Positions 24,201-35,250 of a DNA stretch of 64,000 nt are shown here, one piece after another. Numbering within the stretch: position 1 is the stretch's first letter; each line of letters begins with the position of its first letter. Both the position numbers and the translations under genes were made by a program. Below the pieces are notes generated by a model. The model was not told where the DNA came from and made no database searches. It saw nothing but the letters and a program-made list of their open reading frames with translations. The stretch comes from Aplectana chamaeleonis (Eukaryota > Nematoda > Chromadorea > Rhabditida > Cosmocercidae), in contig JAPDOI010001831.1 in assembly GCA_029168955.1 (NCBI GenBank), forward strand, positions 1-64,000, given 5' to 3'.

Positions 24201-25652
24201 TGACTAAATTCTAAGGAAACTATACTGTCCTTCTCGGAGCCAAATTCCGGTCCGCATCTGCGGACAACGGCTGTTGCATCATGCAATAGGATGATAATCG
24301 TGCTGGGACCTTTTGGTCCCTGCACGATTCACCTTTTTCCCAGTACGATTATCGTCGTGTCGCGTGATGCAACTCTCGCAGACCGCAACTGCGGACCGGA
24401 ATGCAGCTTCGAGAACGGAAGTACCTAACACGGTTTCGAAAGGATCGTGTTGTGTGTGTGCAACGTCATAGTAGGTCTCGTAAGCCAAGAGAAGGTCAAG
24501 GAACGATTACACTGCAAGACTGATCTGTGCCTTATCCCCACATAACGAGGTTCATGAATTTCAGAGAGGTTTGAAAATGTCTGTGTGGGAAGAAATTGAA
24601 TTAGGAAGCTATTTCAGCAATAGTTTTCTGCTCATATCCTCCTAAAGTTTGCGTCTTTCAGGATTATATTTGTTTGAACTTGTGATAGTTCAAATATTTA
24701 GTTTTCTTCGAATCAACTCGTCTTATTATTATTTTCCTTCATGTGAGGATAGTTAGGTCACGGTCGGGTACTGTAATACCGTCGCGAATGCTTGAAATCA
24801 AATATTATTTGGGCAGTTTCAGGTTGGTTGCAACTGAAAACCCGCATCCGTTCCCTGAAACTTTGCGGATAGATAAGGATCGCTTGGCAGCGTTGGCAGA
24901 AAAGTTTGTGCAAATGAGTGTTGTCACGAGCGCTGTTTTTGTGACGTGCAACCTCGCGGGAAAACAGGTGATTTGCTTGAATATCCGGAACATGGAAACC
25001 TGGATGTGGATTTTCTAGAAATTAGGGAATATTCGTTTTTATTAGAAATCAGAAACTTTCTAGCATTCTAAACCACAGGATTGAGTCGTACTATGTGCCA
25101 TATAACTGTTCTCCAGGTTTCGGAAAGTGACAATTTCAAGAAGTCTTTGAAAGATCAACTTATCGTCATCACGAATGATGTAGATCAAAAGTAAGTTGTA
25201 AAGGCGAAATATTACATGATCCAGTTCACAAATCCCGCTAATGAAGCATATTTTCAGGAATTTTAGCGATAAATTGGAAGCTGTATGTGAACAGTGTGTC
25301 GCAGTTACTCGGAAATGTGCGGTCTTGTTAGGAATGGAGCTGTCTTCAGATCAAGAAAAGTCTATTCGTGACCAGGTCAAGGCGATAGGCGAAGAAAGCA
25401 ACGCGATCAGAGCGCTAGTCCGTAAGTGGCCTACGTATCATTATGATTTTAGAAAAAAGAGGCCACCTGCTAATGCTGTGTCTTTCAGAGACGAGGATTT
25501 CCACTTTTGTGGAAGAAATTCTTCGATCGCCTTCTGAAGTTCCGCATCGACTCTTACCTGGACTCTCCGTTATACAGAGCGAGCTTTGCGCATTCACGGC
25601 CAGGTTTGTCGTTTACTGTTCATTGCAGTTCTGGCCGCTGCTTTCCGTGTAA
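21205..25652 (+). CDS. TCP11-like protein (T-complex 11 family), complete 11-exon gene
   Basis: Exons were joined by eye at GT/AG sites with consistent phase: 21205-21376, 21636-21783, 21861-21963, 22031-22103, 22934-23084, 23142-23278, 23350-23509, 24823-24967, 25117-25190, 25258-25421 and 25489-25652. They give 496 residues plus a stop, close to the usual length of TCP11L proteins. After a Ser/Asp-rich N-terminus with KKRK (about residues 1-50) comes the TCP11 domain: ALVHEIAIDPEF, MHRAYWDLL with PPDYKHA, RLCAPERD, FDLMDIMKNDLTNYV, and a FVEEILRSP tail. The family is mainly alpha-helical; vertebrate TCP11 acts in sperm cAMP signalling and motility, and the role of TCP11L proteins is poorly known. 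Introns 4 and 7 (0.8 and 1.3 kb) are enlarged; intron 7 holds a foldback element. The 3' side is short: a TATAAA-type signal near 25730 and then a LINE at 25804. The gene looks intact. Confidence 0.9.
24226..24424. mobile_element. Small foldback element inside intron 7 of the TCP11-like gene
   Basis: Arms containing ATTCCGGTCCGCA and GATAATCGT(A/G)CTGGGA return in inverse orientation around a short GGGACCTTTTGGTCCC-like loop near 24308. Identity between the arms is moderate. No coding capacity. It does not touch the splice sites. Confidence 0.65.
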
Positions 25653-25803
25653 TTTTGGATGGGAAATTGAGTGCGGATCTGTTCGATCTCAGAAAGAAAA
25701 AAAAACAAAAAAATCAAAAAATGAGGTTATAAAAAAAGGGGTTGAAAGAAGAGCCCCATTCAGGGATCCTCCGAAGAAGAGGATGTCACAAGGGAACCAC
25801 TAT

Positions 25804-28800
25804 TCTTCTTCTTCTTCTGCAGCCTCAAAGTGGTTTTTGTCATAGGTTGAGGAACTGGTCGGCCTTCACAGAATTCGTCCAAAGGTCCATTGTGGTTAAG
25901 GAGGTAGGTCTCTTCGGGCACATGAACAAGTGCGCCGTGTCGTGTCCGGGAGCACCACAGTCCGGGCATGCTTCTGGTCGGCTGCTGTCGATCTTGTTGA
26001 CGTAAGACATGAGCAGAATAGAGTGACCACAGCGCAGCGATGCAAGAGCACATCTGGCTCGTCTGCCGAGTTGAGACTTGGACTCGCAAACCCGAGGCGG
26101 CACTGCTCCCAAGATACGGTTCACAGGCGTCTTTGCTACATATCCTCCAACAAACTGGGTGTGCTCCTCACGCAGAAGACGAAGCCTTTCCATGTTGGAG
26201 TCGGCCCATCTCCGTACATCAACTTTACGAGGAGCATCTGCGAACGGCGTCCTAATCGACCTCTCTCTTATGGGCTTCATGATTCTCTTTGACGGATGAT
26301 TCGGCTGCCTCAGAACATTAATATACATCTGTTGTGCCTGGAGTTCACAATGCTCCTTGACCGGCAATAGGCAGGCCTCCGCGTGAAGATGCTCCACCGG
26401 GGAGCTCCTTGCACAACCGGTAGCAATTCTAAGCGCAGCATTCTGTACACGCTGCAGCTTATTCCAGGAGCTGTCAGACACGAGGTGCTGCCACACTGGT
26501 GCCGCATATTCCAGAGCCGGCTGAAGTATTGCTCTGTAGGTTCTCAATATAGTCTCTCGGCTGCTTCCCCATGATGTTCCTCCGAGAGCTCTCAAGATAT
26601 TAAGCCTAGCCTTGACGACTGTTTGTTTCTGTTCCGCGTTTTTTGTGGAACTTTAGTGAGGGATCAAGAATAAGGCCAAGCAGCTTGTGGAATTTTGCTG
26701 CTGGAAACAGGTCACCATCCCATTTGAAATCTGGATGGGCACTGTGTTCCTTGGTGTTCGTTGTGAACACTGAAACAGAGGATTTTGCGGCAGAGACTGT
26801 GAGCATCATATTATCGAGGAAGAGCTTCAACTCGACGAGATAGGCGCTGATCTTGTTAGCGGCTATCTGCAGGTCACGGTCCTGGCACATGATGGTGATG
26901 TCGTCGGCATACATAGCAATCTTTACATCATTGGGAGGCTCGGGAATGTCCTCAAGATACAGGCTGAATAGGGCAGGGGACGACACTCCGCCTTGCGCAA
27001 CACCGGCTGCTATTGGAATGCTATCGGATACATGATTCTGGAACAGAACCTTAGCCCGGCGGCCTTTAGTGAACGCTGCAATCCATCGCTTCTGCCATGA
27101 TGGTAGCGACGACTTGAGCAGTTTCTCAGACAGCAGTCCCAAGTTAACAGAGTCAAACGCTTTGCTCAGGTCGAGGGCGATCGCCACCGTTCTCAGGGGC
27201 TTTCTCATGTTGAACCCATCGACCGCAAAGCTCACGATCTCCAATAGAGCTGTAGTAGTAGAGTGAAGTTTCCTGAACCCATGCTGATGCTGCTGTCGCT
27301 CGTTTTGATCAGCCAGGTCCCTCACGATCAGCTTTTCAGCTAATTTAGCGACGGGCGATAACAGGCTTATTGGTCGAAAGCCCTTTGCCGTGCTTTGAGA
27401 CTTGCCTGGCTTTGGCAACGGTATCACATTGGCTGTCTTCCAAGCTTGGGGTAGAGTGCAGGTCCGGAAAGAAGTGTTAATGATATCTGCAAGCATCGGT
27501 AGAAGTTCCGTGGGAAGCTTCTTCAGGATGGCTGGGGAGATGCCGTCAGGTCCGATAGCCTTCGAATTCCGCATTTCTTTGATAGCCTTCTCTACTTGTG
27601 TGAGAGTAAAGGCCTCAGATGCGTTCATGAGCGGCAACCGGCTCAGCTCTCTAACCGTGACTCTGTTTTGCACGCCTCGCTCGGTACGTGTGATGAAAAA
27701 ATTCTTGCCGAGTGCGTAAGCAGCCGCTTTCCCTGATTTGGAGACGTTCTCCTTGAACTCAATAGCGGAGCTCATCGGGGGAGCGGACTTTCCGGAAATT
27801 TTCCTCAACACTTTCCACGTCGTAGTTCCGTCCGCCTTTAAATTCAGCTTTTCAGTGAACTTCTCCCAGCATTCCCTCTTGTTCTTATCCAGATCCTGCT
27901 TGATCTCATTATCCAGCACAACGATCTCCGGGTCTAGATGGTCTGCGGCTCTCTTCTCATCTCTGGTTCTTATCTTCTGCAGTATTTCCCTGCTGACATT
28001 TGGAAAAAAGGTCTTGACACGACCCTCAGGAATTGCTGCTTTCATGGCCTTGCGGACGGCACTTGTTAGATGGCCCTCTTTCTGATGAACATCACCATTC
28101 CATGGGTAGTCGACCGCATGGCGGAGTGCAACATCTCTGAACAGGGTCCAGTCTGCTGGGCCTAAATTAAGATAAGTACGATGACGAAAACCAGAGTAAG
28201 GGGCAAGAGAGTCAGAGAGATCAATATAGACAAAGACGGGAATGTGATCACTGGAGAGAGTCGTGGATGCGGACCACGTGCAAGCATTAGAGAGATTGGA
28301 TGACACAAGAGAGATATCTGGGCTAGAAGGTCGGCCGTTGGCAGGGAGACGAGTGGGCTGGTCATCATTGAGGATAACCAGGTCACACTCCTCAGCCCAT
28401 TCTTCGACATCTTCCCCTCTGGCGTCAGAATCAAGAGCGGAACAGAACGTGTGAGCATTGAAGTCACCCGCAAAGACAGCTGAAGGGGAGAGTGAGCAGT
28501 CGTACAAGTGCTTAAGGAGGGGAATAGGATTATAAGAGGGGGGACAAGATGATATAGGAGGAATATAGATGTTAAATAGAGATAAAGGGGTTATGAGGGG
28601 GAGGAGGACAGGAGTGGACTCGGGAGTACCGTCCTTAGGAGTATTAGGGATAATATGAGAAGGTAAGGCAGATTGCATGAAAGTAGACACTCCGCCCCCA
28701 AGAGCTGTCGTTGGCATGTGATAGGCGGTGTAGCCCGGAATGTTAGGTTGGGGATAAGTGGTAGATGGAGAGAGCTTGGTTTCTTGAACCATGATAACAT

Positions 28801-29256
28801 CCGGGTGATGAGAACGTGCGAGTAGAGAGAATTCAGATAACTTGTTGCGAAGGCCGTTGAGATTAATGTGAACAATGGAGAGGGGGCGATTGGTAAATGA
28901 GGAATCAGAGTTGCTGGGGGCAGAGCATAGAACACAACGAAAGGATGAGTCATGATGCCTCACAGAACTGAGGCCCGAACAGGAGAAGTGCACCCACCTT
29001 TGGCATCCGAAGCACTGGACACTTGTTTTATGCCAGGTAACATCCTTGCTACAGGTGGCACATGGATACTTCTGCTCTGGACCTGGATTCCTCTCGACGC
29101 CGGCCCTCTGTAGTAAAATCCTCAGGAGAGCTGCGGCCGACCAGCACCTCTCCCATGACAAAAACCCTCTTCTCGGAGGGGTTGACGTCGGTTTGCACGG
29201 AGGCGATCTTCTTTCCTCCACACTGCCACGGCACGAACGTACGACATCTCGGCAGT
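25804..29256 (-). mobile_element. Nearly full-length jockey/CR1-like LINE with 13-bp target duplication
   Basis: The element is 3.45 kb and reads on the minus strand. It ends in a (GAA)n tail next to 25804 and is flanked by identical AGGGAACCACTAT (25791-25803 and 29257-29269). The target was the left end of the foldback element now at 29259-30327. The insertion lies 140 bp past the stop of the TCP11-like gene, in opposite orientation. Related copies are at 5307-7562, 34645-35250, 35251-60255 (dispersed) and 60425-60790. This copy has one frameshift and no in-frame ATG upstream of its conserved region, so it may be slightly truncated at the 5' end. Confidence 0.93.
25840..29256 (-). CDS. LINE polyprotein: 2A-like motif, zinc finger, AP endonuclease, reverse transcriptase (one frameshift)
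   Basis: An open frame covers 29256-26606, and the rest continues in another frame at 26595-25840. The shift lies in a run of six A (minus strand; T at 26639-26644). Numbering from a GTG codon at 29266, features in order are: LLRILLQRAGVERNPGP, a 2A-like signature (about residues 48-63); a C4HC3 PHD-like zinc finger (C69, C72, C85, C88, H93, C96, C111, C114); AP endonuclease with HINLNG, QETKLSP (E162), AGDFNAH (267-272) and SSDH (338-341); RT with FRPISLL, ALDLSKAFD (D699), AQGG and YADD (786-789). A CPDCG/HDTAHLFMCP tail follows in the shifted frame. It would copy its RNA at a nicked target. The protein is broken only by the shift. No AUG starts the frame inside the element, so initiation is unclear. 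Confidence 0.88.
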
Positions 29257-29258
29257 AG

Positions 29259-30327
29259 GGAACCACTATAAGTCATAGTAACCATTCCAAATGAAATTTA
29301 CTGTTCTAGAACCATTTTCGGACGAAAAGTTCGAATATGCCCATCTCAGCGGCCTAGACCCACTCTGAAAGAAGTTATAGGCGTTTTCTTCTGTTTCTTG
29401 TACCTATTTTATCCTGCAAAAAGCGCATTATTTTTTGCGAAAATTCGAAAACGGACCTCATAATCGTGTTCAGCGCCCAAAACTACCCCGTAGGCAAAGT
29501 TTGGGTGAAGGAACATTTTCCAAACTTTGCGCAGATTGCCAGCGTTTTGAACTTGTACGGATTCTCAGTTCAGTGTTTATATATGCCAATTAGAGGGCTC
29601 TCGAAGCGTTTTAGAGAAATATTCCAGACGTGACTTGAAATTCGCCCTGGGGGTTATTTCGTGTGCTGATCACGAACCTGAGGTTCTTTTGTCGTTTTTC
29701 CAAAGTTCCCGATTAAATTTGTTCAAAGATTCCCAACGGCAGAAAAAAATTGACGGCAAAATCAACTTTTGACGATTGCCGGAATGTGGCGACAGATGTG
29801 GCTCAGATTGTTTTTCTGGGGGTTATTTTGAGTGCTCGACGCGATTATGATGTCACTTTATCGATTTTCGACAGCTTACGGTAGATTTCGGTGGGTATAC
29901 GGTAGTTTGGTCAAAGTCTCAGATTTGTCTCAAAGTTTCTACGTGGGGGTTAATTGGTGTGCTGAATACGAATTCGATGTCCATTTGTCGATTCCCGAAT
30001 TATTAAAGTAGGTTTTGTCCCCTAAATGGCATGTTACCTACCGTAACCCACAGTAAGCCTTGAAATTCCGACAAGCGAGTTCCAGATTTGGGTACTGCAC
30101 CCCAGATTACCCTCACATTCATGTTTTTAGCGAAATCCGGAACAAAAGTTGTAAACACTATAAATTCCATGGGGGCCCTTAGCTTGCCGCGAAGCTTTGA
30201 AAACGCTCATAACTTCTTTCAGAGTGGTTCTAGGCAGCTGCAATGGGCTTATTCGGATTTTTCGACCGAAAATCATTTTAGAAAAGTACATTTCATTTGG
30301 AATGGCTGCTATGACTTATAGTGATTC
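29259..30327. mobile_element. 1.07-kb foldback element with inverted arms of about 125 bp
   Basis: The left arm (CACTATAAGTCATAG, CCATTCCAAATGAAAT, then CACTCTGAAAGAAGTTAT) is repeated in inverse form at 30190-30322. The interior has three direct variants of GGGGGTTATTT followed by GTGTGCTGA or similar (near 29652, 29819 and 29944). The family has another copy, in reverse, at 47570-48250. The LINE at 25804-29256 inserted into its left tip, so a few terminal bases also occur at 25793-25803. No coding capacity. Confidence 0.85.
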
Positions 30328-30619
30328 CATTGTCAGCCATTTGTATCGATTATGTCGTCTACACACCGAAACTTGAATCCAGGATCAGTGTGTGTGGTGG
30401 AAGATGGGCAACAACAGCCCCAAAAAGCTATGTTTGCAATGGTCGGTTACGGTGGTAGCTAAATGATCTATCGTAATGGTCTTCAAACCGAACGCAGAAC
30501 TGGGGTTGGCATAGTGTGATAAACCATTCGAAAGAGCAGGTCTTACCCAATTCAAGCTTTTCCGGATTTCAGGGATTGCAAGGGGATTTCGATTTCTACT
30601 TTGATATCTACTCTATAGA

Positions 30620-31494
30620 AGACTAAAGTCATGAAGCTCGGAAAGAGTCGAGTGAATGGCCTCTATAGTGTTAACGGTAAGCAAATGAGCGAGGTCAACG
30701 AGATTATGGATCTTGGGTTTCTCATTAAAGACTATCTTAGTTTCGACGACCACTGCCACCAGGTTGCTTCCAAGGCGAGCGGAATGATGTATAGTGTATT
30801 TAGAGCACTCTCTACCACCGATCCAACCGTACTTGTTGAAGTCTATAAAACATGCATTAGGCCTATGCTGGAATACGGTGCTGTAATTTTCAACCCTTAC
30901 AAAAGGGGCTCGGTCGAAGCACTGGAAAAGGTCCAGAATACTTTTACGCGTAGGCTGATTTTCAGAACCGGTTGGATTCATGCGGATCGGAACGTGACCC
31001 ATGTGGCCAGAACAGCTAGGTTAGATCTAACCACTTTAGAGCACAGGAGACGAAGGTTTGATATGGTTTTGATGTATAAGATCGTTCATGGGTGTGCTGG
31101 TATCAAGGTTAGCCGGCTGTTAAACCTGAAGCCGTCAACCACTAGGGGGGAGAGGGGGGGGGGCGGCGGTGAAATTGGCGCTTGTTGGGGCTAGGCGTAA
31201 TGTCAGACAGCACTTGTTTTTCAATAGAGCGGGTTCTTATTTCAACAAACTCTTACGGTTAGGTTTAGTAATTGAGACACTCACTACTTTCAAAAAGACG
31301 CTTGAGAGCTATCTGTTGTCTCAAGAGCGATCTTTATAGGGTCTCATACTTCGCTGGGTCGTACGTTTTGCAATTTTATTTATCATATAGTCTTGTTTCT
31401 TGCCATTCCTTGTTTAGGGTGGTGGTTTTTTTCCTTCCTTTTGTGTTGTTATCGTTCACACGGGTTCCCGTGTAATACATGAAATGAAATATTC
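30620..31494 (+). mobile_element. 5'-truncated CR1-like LINE fragment
   Basis: A plus-strand frame (30631-31194) encodes the part of a CR1-type polyprotein after the catalytic site: NEIMDLGFLIKDYLSFDDHC, VYKTCIRPMLEYGAVIFNP, MVLMYKIVHG. A run of G near 31150 shifts the frame, and the last part (VGARRNVRQHLFFNRAGSYF) follows in another frame to about 31340. The 3' end carries ATGAAATGAAATATT. It is dead, and a relative of 20400-21170 and 31941-32372. Confidence 0.8.
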
Positions 31495-31940
31495 AGTGAA
31501 TTTTTCAATTACTGGTTGTCGTCAATCTCTGGATGGGGGAAGTCGTGACGCTGCTATGGTAGTTTTATCATAAAAGTCGAGTGGTTGATTTTGAGGAAAC
31601 ACAATTTTAGAAATAAAGAAACAGCCGCTGCGCTTCCTAGATAGCGATATAATAACCACAACGCGGCTTCCTAGAGATGAGATGCAAACCATATGTCACT
31701 ATGTTTCTAAAAACTTTCTGCAACGAACCGAATCTGCCAAAGATAATAGGATATAGAAGCTTTCCGAATAGGAGAGCATAATGCCAGCATTGGCAGAAAT
31801 TTTCGTAAAGTTAGATTCATGTTTCCCAACGAAACTGATGAGCATAGCTCTGGAGCTTACAGCCTAGTCAAACTGTGTAGGAACTCAAAACTTGAGCGTT
31901 GCGGGTAGGTCTATATGCGATAGTATAGTTGCTGTAATAT

Positions 31941-32372
31941 TTCAATTTCAATTTATTAAATTGCGAACCCGTGTCCATAGAACAATAGCAAAAAAGCAAA
32001 AAATAAATAAAACAACTTAAAATCATTCAACCATAGCTACGAACCATCCCCAGACCTCAGGTAAACTTCGAGGGTTTTCCTGATTGTAGAGAATGACCCA
32101 CTTACCAGTCCCATTCTAAGCAGCTTATTAAGCTCGGTACCGGCTCTTTCTACGAAGAAGTGCAAGCATTCCGCTTAGACAAGGAGGGCCAGCTTCTCAG
32201 GACCACCCCTGGTCGTAGACGCTCTCAGGTTGAATAGACGAGCTGCACGTATGTTTGCACCACCATGAATAATCTTATACAGCATTATCAAATCGAACTT
32301 CCTCCTCCTCTGAGCTCAAGTCATGAGCCCTACCTTCACATTTCTGCCTAAATGAACCAGACTTCTATCGTT
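31941..32372 (-). mobile_element. CR1-like LINE 3' fragment
   Basis: On the minus strand, broken frames read FDLIMLYKIIHGG, then RAARLFNLRASTTRG, then FVERAGTELNKLLRMGLV. This is the same end region as in the 30620-31494 copy. The 3' end has a TTGAAATTGAAA-type tail next to 31941. Several stops are present. Confidence 0.7.
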
Positions 32373-33026
32373 ACTAAAGCCTTTGGTTCTTATAAGTGCC
32401 ATATCTCTAGGTAGCCGCGATGCAGCTATCTTCTCGCTATCATGGGAGCTGAGCGATTGTTTCCCACTTTCTATGATTGTTTTTTGAGCAAAGAAATCTC
32501 GGTTTCCATGATAAAGAAGTGATAGCTGCGTCGTGGCTTCCCACAGTCATTGTATGGCCCATATTTATTTCGTGATTCTTTTAGTCTCTTTTTAAATCGC
32601 TGAATCTTGCAGAAATTGAACTATTGAAGAAGTGACCGATAAATGTCAAATAAAAAGTTTTGCAGCACTTTTTGTTGACTATTACCTGTCACTGAAGGTG
32701 TCCTCTTTCAGACTGCTGCGAATATGTGTGCACAATAGAAGAACCTTTTTCGAGCTGTATAGGACCATGTTGAAGGATATCAAATTGAGCACTATTGCTG
32801 CGTAATATCTTGCCTTTGAGAACCAGTTTTTCTCATGGTCGCTTGTTTTTTCTTTGTTGTTGTATCACTGATGTGGGTTGGAATGTTGGTTATGCTTTTG
32901 GCATAAATTTATTGGTTCTGTGGTCTGTTTAGATCCCACTGGTTACGTCGCTCCAGACTGATACCGTAAATTCTGTAACTGATGGGGCTGTGTTAGTTTT
33001 ATTTGGGTCGATAATGTGATTTAAGG
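32373..33026. other. Upstream region of the ATP synthase subunit e gene
   Basis: Mostly AT-rich DNA with no gene. GTGATTTAAG ends at 33025, one base before the ATG of the next gene, and is a candidate trans-splice acceptor (TTTAAG is a weaker form of TTTCAG). No clear promoter motif was recognised. Confidence 0.45.
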
Positions 33027-33477
33027 ATGTCTCATCCTCGTCATCCCAATGCCGTAGTGCTCACCCCGCCCACGCAGACCATATCTCCACTGATCCGATT
33101 CGGAAGGTATTGTTTTTCTTTCCTAATTCTGCATCGTCCTCATACAATATTCCTTATTAGGTATACGGCACTTGGCCTTGGGATTCTGTGGGGTGCCTAC
33201 CGTCTTCGTCATATCCGTGAATATCATGCAGACATCCGTGAGTGGAATCATGAGAAGGCGGTTGCGAAGGCGGCTGAGGATGCGAAGACGAAGAAGTGGC
33301 TCGCCAAGGATGAGATGCGCTACCTCATGAAGGTGGGTACCCATCTGAGCCAGTCCAAACTCTAAGTGATCGATTTGGGGGAAATTGAGCGTAATCTGTT
33401 GATTTCAGGTTGTCGATCTGCCATTTGAGGAAGGAGTTACTCAGTTTGGTGTTGCTGACCTTTACCGGGAAGAGTAG
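33027..33477 (+). CDS. ATP synthase subunit e, mitochondrial (complete, 3 exons)
   Basis: Exons 33027-33106, 33161-33332 and 33409-33477 join in phase to 106 residues plus a stop. The introns are only 54 and 76 bp with GT/AG ends and a TTTCAG acceptor at the second. The product has ISPLIRFGRYTALGLGILWG, a hydrophobic segment (about residues 20-37) with the GxxxG-like spacing used for dimer contacts in this family. A charged helix follows (REYHADIREWNHEKAVAKAA, about 43-62), then KKWLAKDEMRYLM, ending LPFEEGV/FGVADLYREE. Subunit e sits in the membrane part of the F1Fo complex in the mitochondrial inner membrane and stabilises dimers. The length and motifs match nematode orthologs known to me. 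A GATAAA variant poly(A) signal is near 33533. It looks intact. Confidence 0.92.
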
Positions 33478-34387
33478 AATTGATTGAATGTTTTGACATG
33501 TAGGATTATGTTCGAGAACTTGAGGTTTATAGATAAAATCTGTTCATTTAATTGTTTGTAATTATTGGCTACTCAGTAGCATTTGAAAATACAGGACGCG
33601 TTTAGATGTTTCGGAGCATATTATAGAACTAAATAGCAATTCATTTAAATATAGTCAGTCACAAGCTCCTTATTAGTTAAGAGAAGAGCTGTCGTATTGC
33701 TTTGAGTTTCAAGCGTTTTGATCTCCAGCCGACTTTCTATTTAGGTCTCTAGGTGTGTAACTTCTAGTGAGACTATAGTAGTATTTGCTCGTTGGGGCTG
33801 TGAAATCAGAAGTTTAAAGTTTAGAATGTTCGGTCCACCTTGTTTCCTAGTCTCATCGTATATTGGTATACTTCTGCACAGCGTGATAAGCGCTTGCGAA
33901 TGAACCCTCTCAAGCCTAGTTTTGACGGCATCGCTGCTGTTTTTCATCGCAGCGATTTCACACCCGCTGCTGCAGCGATGTGGCAGCGGCAGCGAATCTG
34001 TTCATAGTGGTGCATAGCCTCACAGATGATCGAAGAAATTCAATAAATCAGTGAAATTAGTGGCTGATTGTTATCAATAACACGCTTCGACCTGTAAACA
34101 CTGGCCTTGTCATGTGAAAGGGTCAACGTTCACTAAACGAAACGTGTCATTCGCTGGCGATCGCTCCATCGCTGCCATTTTGGCCGCGATGGAGCGATGG
34201 TCAGCGACCGTTGAGAATCGCTCTTCAAGCAGCGATGCAGTAAAACAGGATTTCGTCGCCGCGACCCAGCGATGCAGGACGTTTGCCACGAAGCGATCAC
34301 AATTGGAGCGGCTTTCCATTACGCGCGATGAAAAAGGAACAGTTGTCCCTCGCATGGCCGCAGCGACCACCTGCAGTCAAAACTAGG
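33478..34387. repeat. 3' flank followed by CAGCGATG-rich repeat
   Basis: After an AT-rich 3' flank, 33925-34370 is rich in GCAGCGATG and CGATGGAGCGATGG phrases in both orientations, separated by AT-rich DNA. It looks like a decayed palindromic MITE. A plus frame at 34114-34386 is open through it, but its composition follows the repeat. Confidence 0.5.
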
Positions 34388-34644
34388 CTTACAGGCCATA
34401 AAACGGCCAAAGTCTCGCCGTCGACTGCGTACCACACGCTGCGCGACCGCACGCGCGTCGGAAGCAGACGAGTTTTGGCCGCCGCGTGACGAGTTCCGGC
34501 CGCCGCGCGACGTTTCGGCCTCCGCGCAGCGGCCGAAACTCGTCGCGCGGCGGTTAAAACTCGACTGCTTCCGACGCGCGTGCGGTCGCGCAGCGCGTGG
34601 TACGCAGTCGACGGTGAGACTTTGGCCGTTTTATGGCCTGTAAG
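34388..34644. repeat. 257-bp near-perfect GC-rich palindrome (foldback MITE)
   Basis: The left arm starts CTTACAGGCCATAAAACGGC and the right arm ends with its inverse at 34644. The arms are about 100 bp or more with only a few differences (for instance GTCTCG against GTCTCA). The centre is rich in GGCCGCCGCG. It abuts the LINE fragment that begins at 34645. No coding capacity. Confidence 0.9.
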
Positions 34645-35250
34645 TATCCGACATCATCCCGATAGCAGCAGTTGTTCCTCAGGGTGGTTTTGTCTCCTGC
34701 CTTATTCAGCCTGTACCTTGAGGACATTCCCGAGCCTCCCAGTTATGTAAAGATTGTTATGAATGCCGATCACCATCATGAGCCAGGACCGTAACTAGTA
34801 CAGGTAGCCGCGAACAAGATCAGCGCGTACCTCGTCGAGCTGAAGCTCTTCCTTGCTAGTGTGGTGCTCACAGTTTCTGCTGCACTCTTCTGTTTCAGTG
34901 TTCACAACAGACCCAAAGGAACAGTGCCCACCCAGATGTCAAATGGGGTGGTAACCGTATGCCAGTATCTTGGGAGCTCTTGGAGGAACATCACGGGGGG
35001 GCAGCTGCCGAGAGACTATATTGAGAACCTACAGAGCAATACTTTAGCCGGCTCTGGAATATGCGGCACCAGTGTGGCAGCACCTGGTGTCAGACAACTG
35101 GAATAAGCTGTAGCGTGCACAGATTCTGTACTACAGAACGCTGCGCTGAGAATTGCTACTTGCTGTGCAAGGAGCTTCCCGCTAGAACATCTACAGGGCC
35201 TGCATATTACCGGTCAAGGAGCACTGTGAACTCCAGACTCAGCATATGTA
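34645..35250 (+). mobile_element. LINE fragment (RT middle to C-terminal region)
   Basis: Aligns by eye to the 25804-29256 copy from the region just before RT motif B through the palm end and on to ALEYAAPVWQHLV and EHCELQ-like phrases. It has many stops, a damaged catalytic box (MNADHH in place of MYADDI) and an internal deletion near 34960. It ends at 35250, where a different LINE copy begins at an earlier point of the element. Confidence 0.8.

Noticed and set aside
25604..25628. A final 25-bp intron in the TCP11-like gene (GTTTGTCG to CATTGCAG)
   Set aside because: It is too short for splicing, and the unspliced frame keeps the family's C-terminal pattern up to the stop at 25652.
33027..33365. 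Unspliced 112-codon frame as the product of the ATP synthase gene
   Set aside because: It reads through an intron and misses the conserved C-terminus; the three-exon model restores the family pattern.
34114..34386. Plus and minus frames near 34.1-34.4 kb as genes
   Set aside because: Their content follows the CAGCGATG repeat, and both strands are open.
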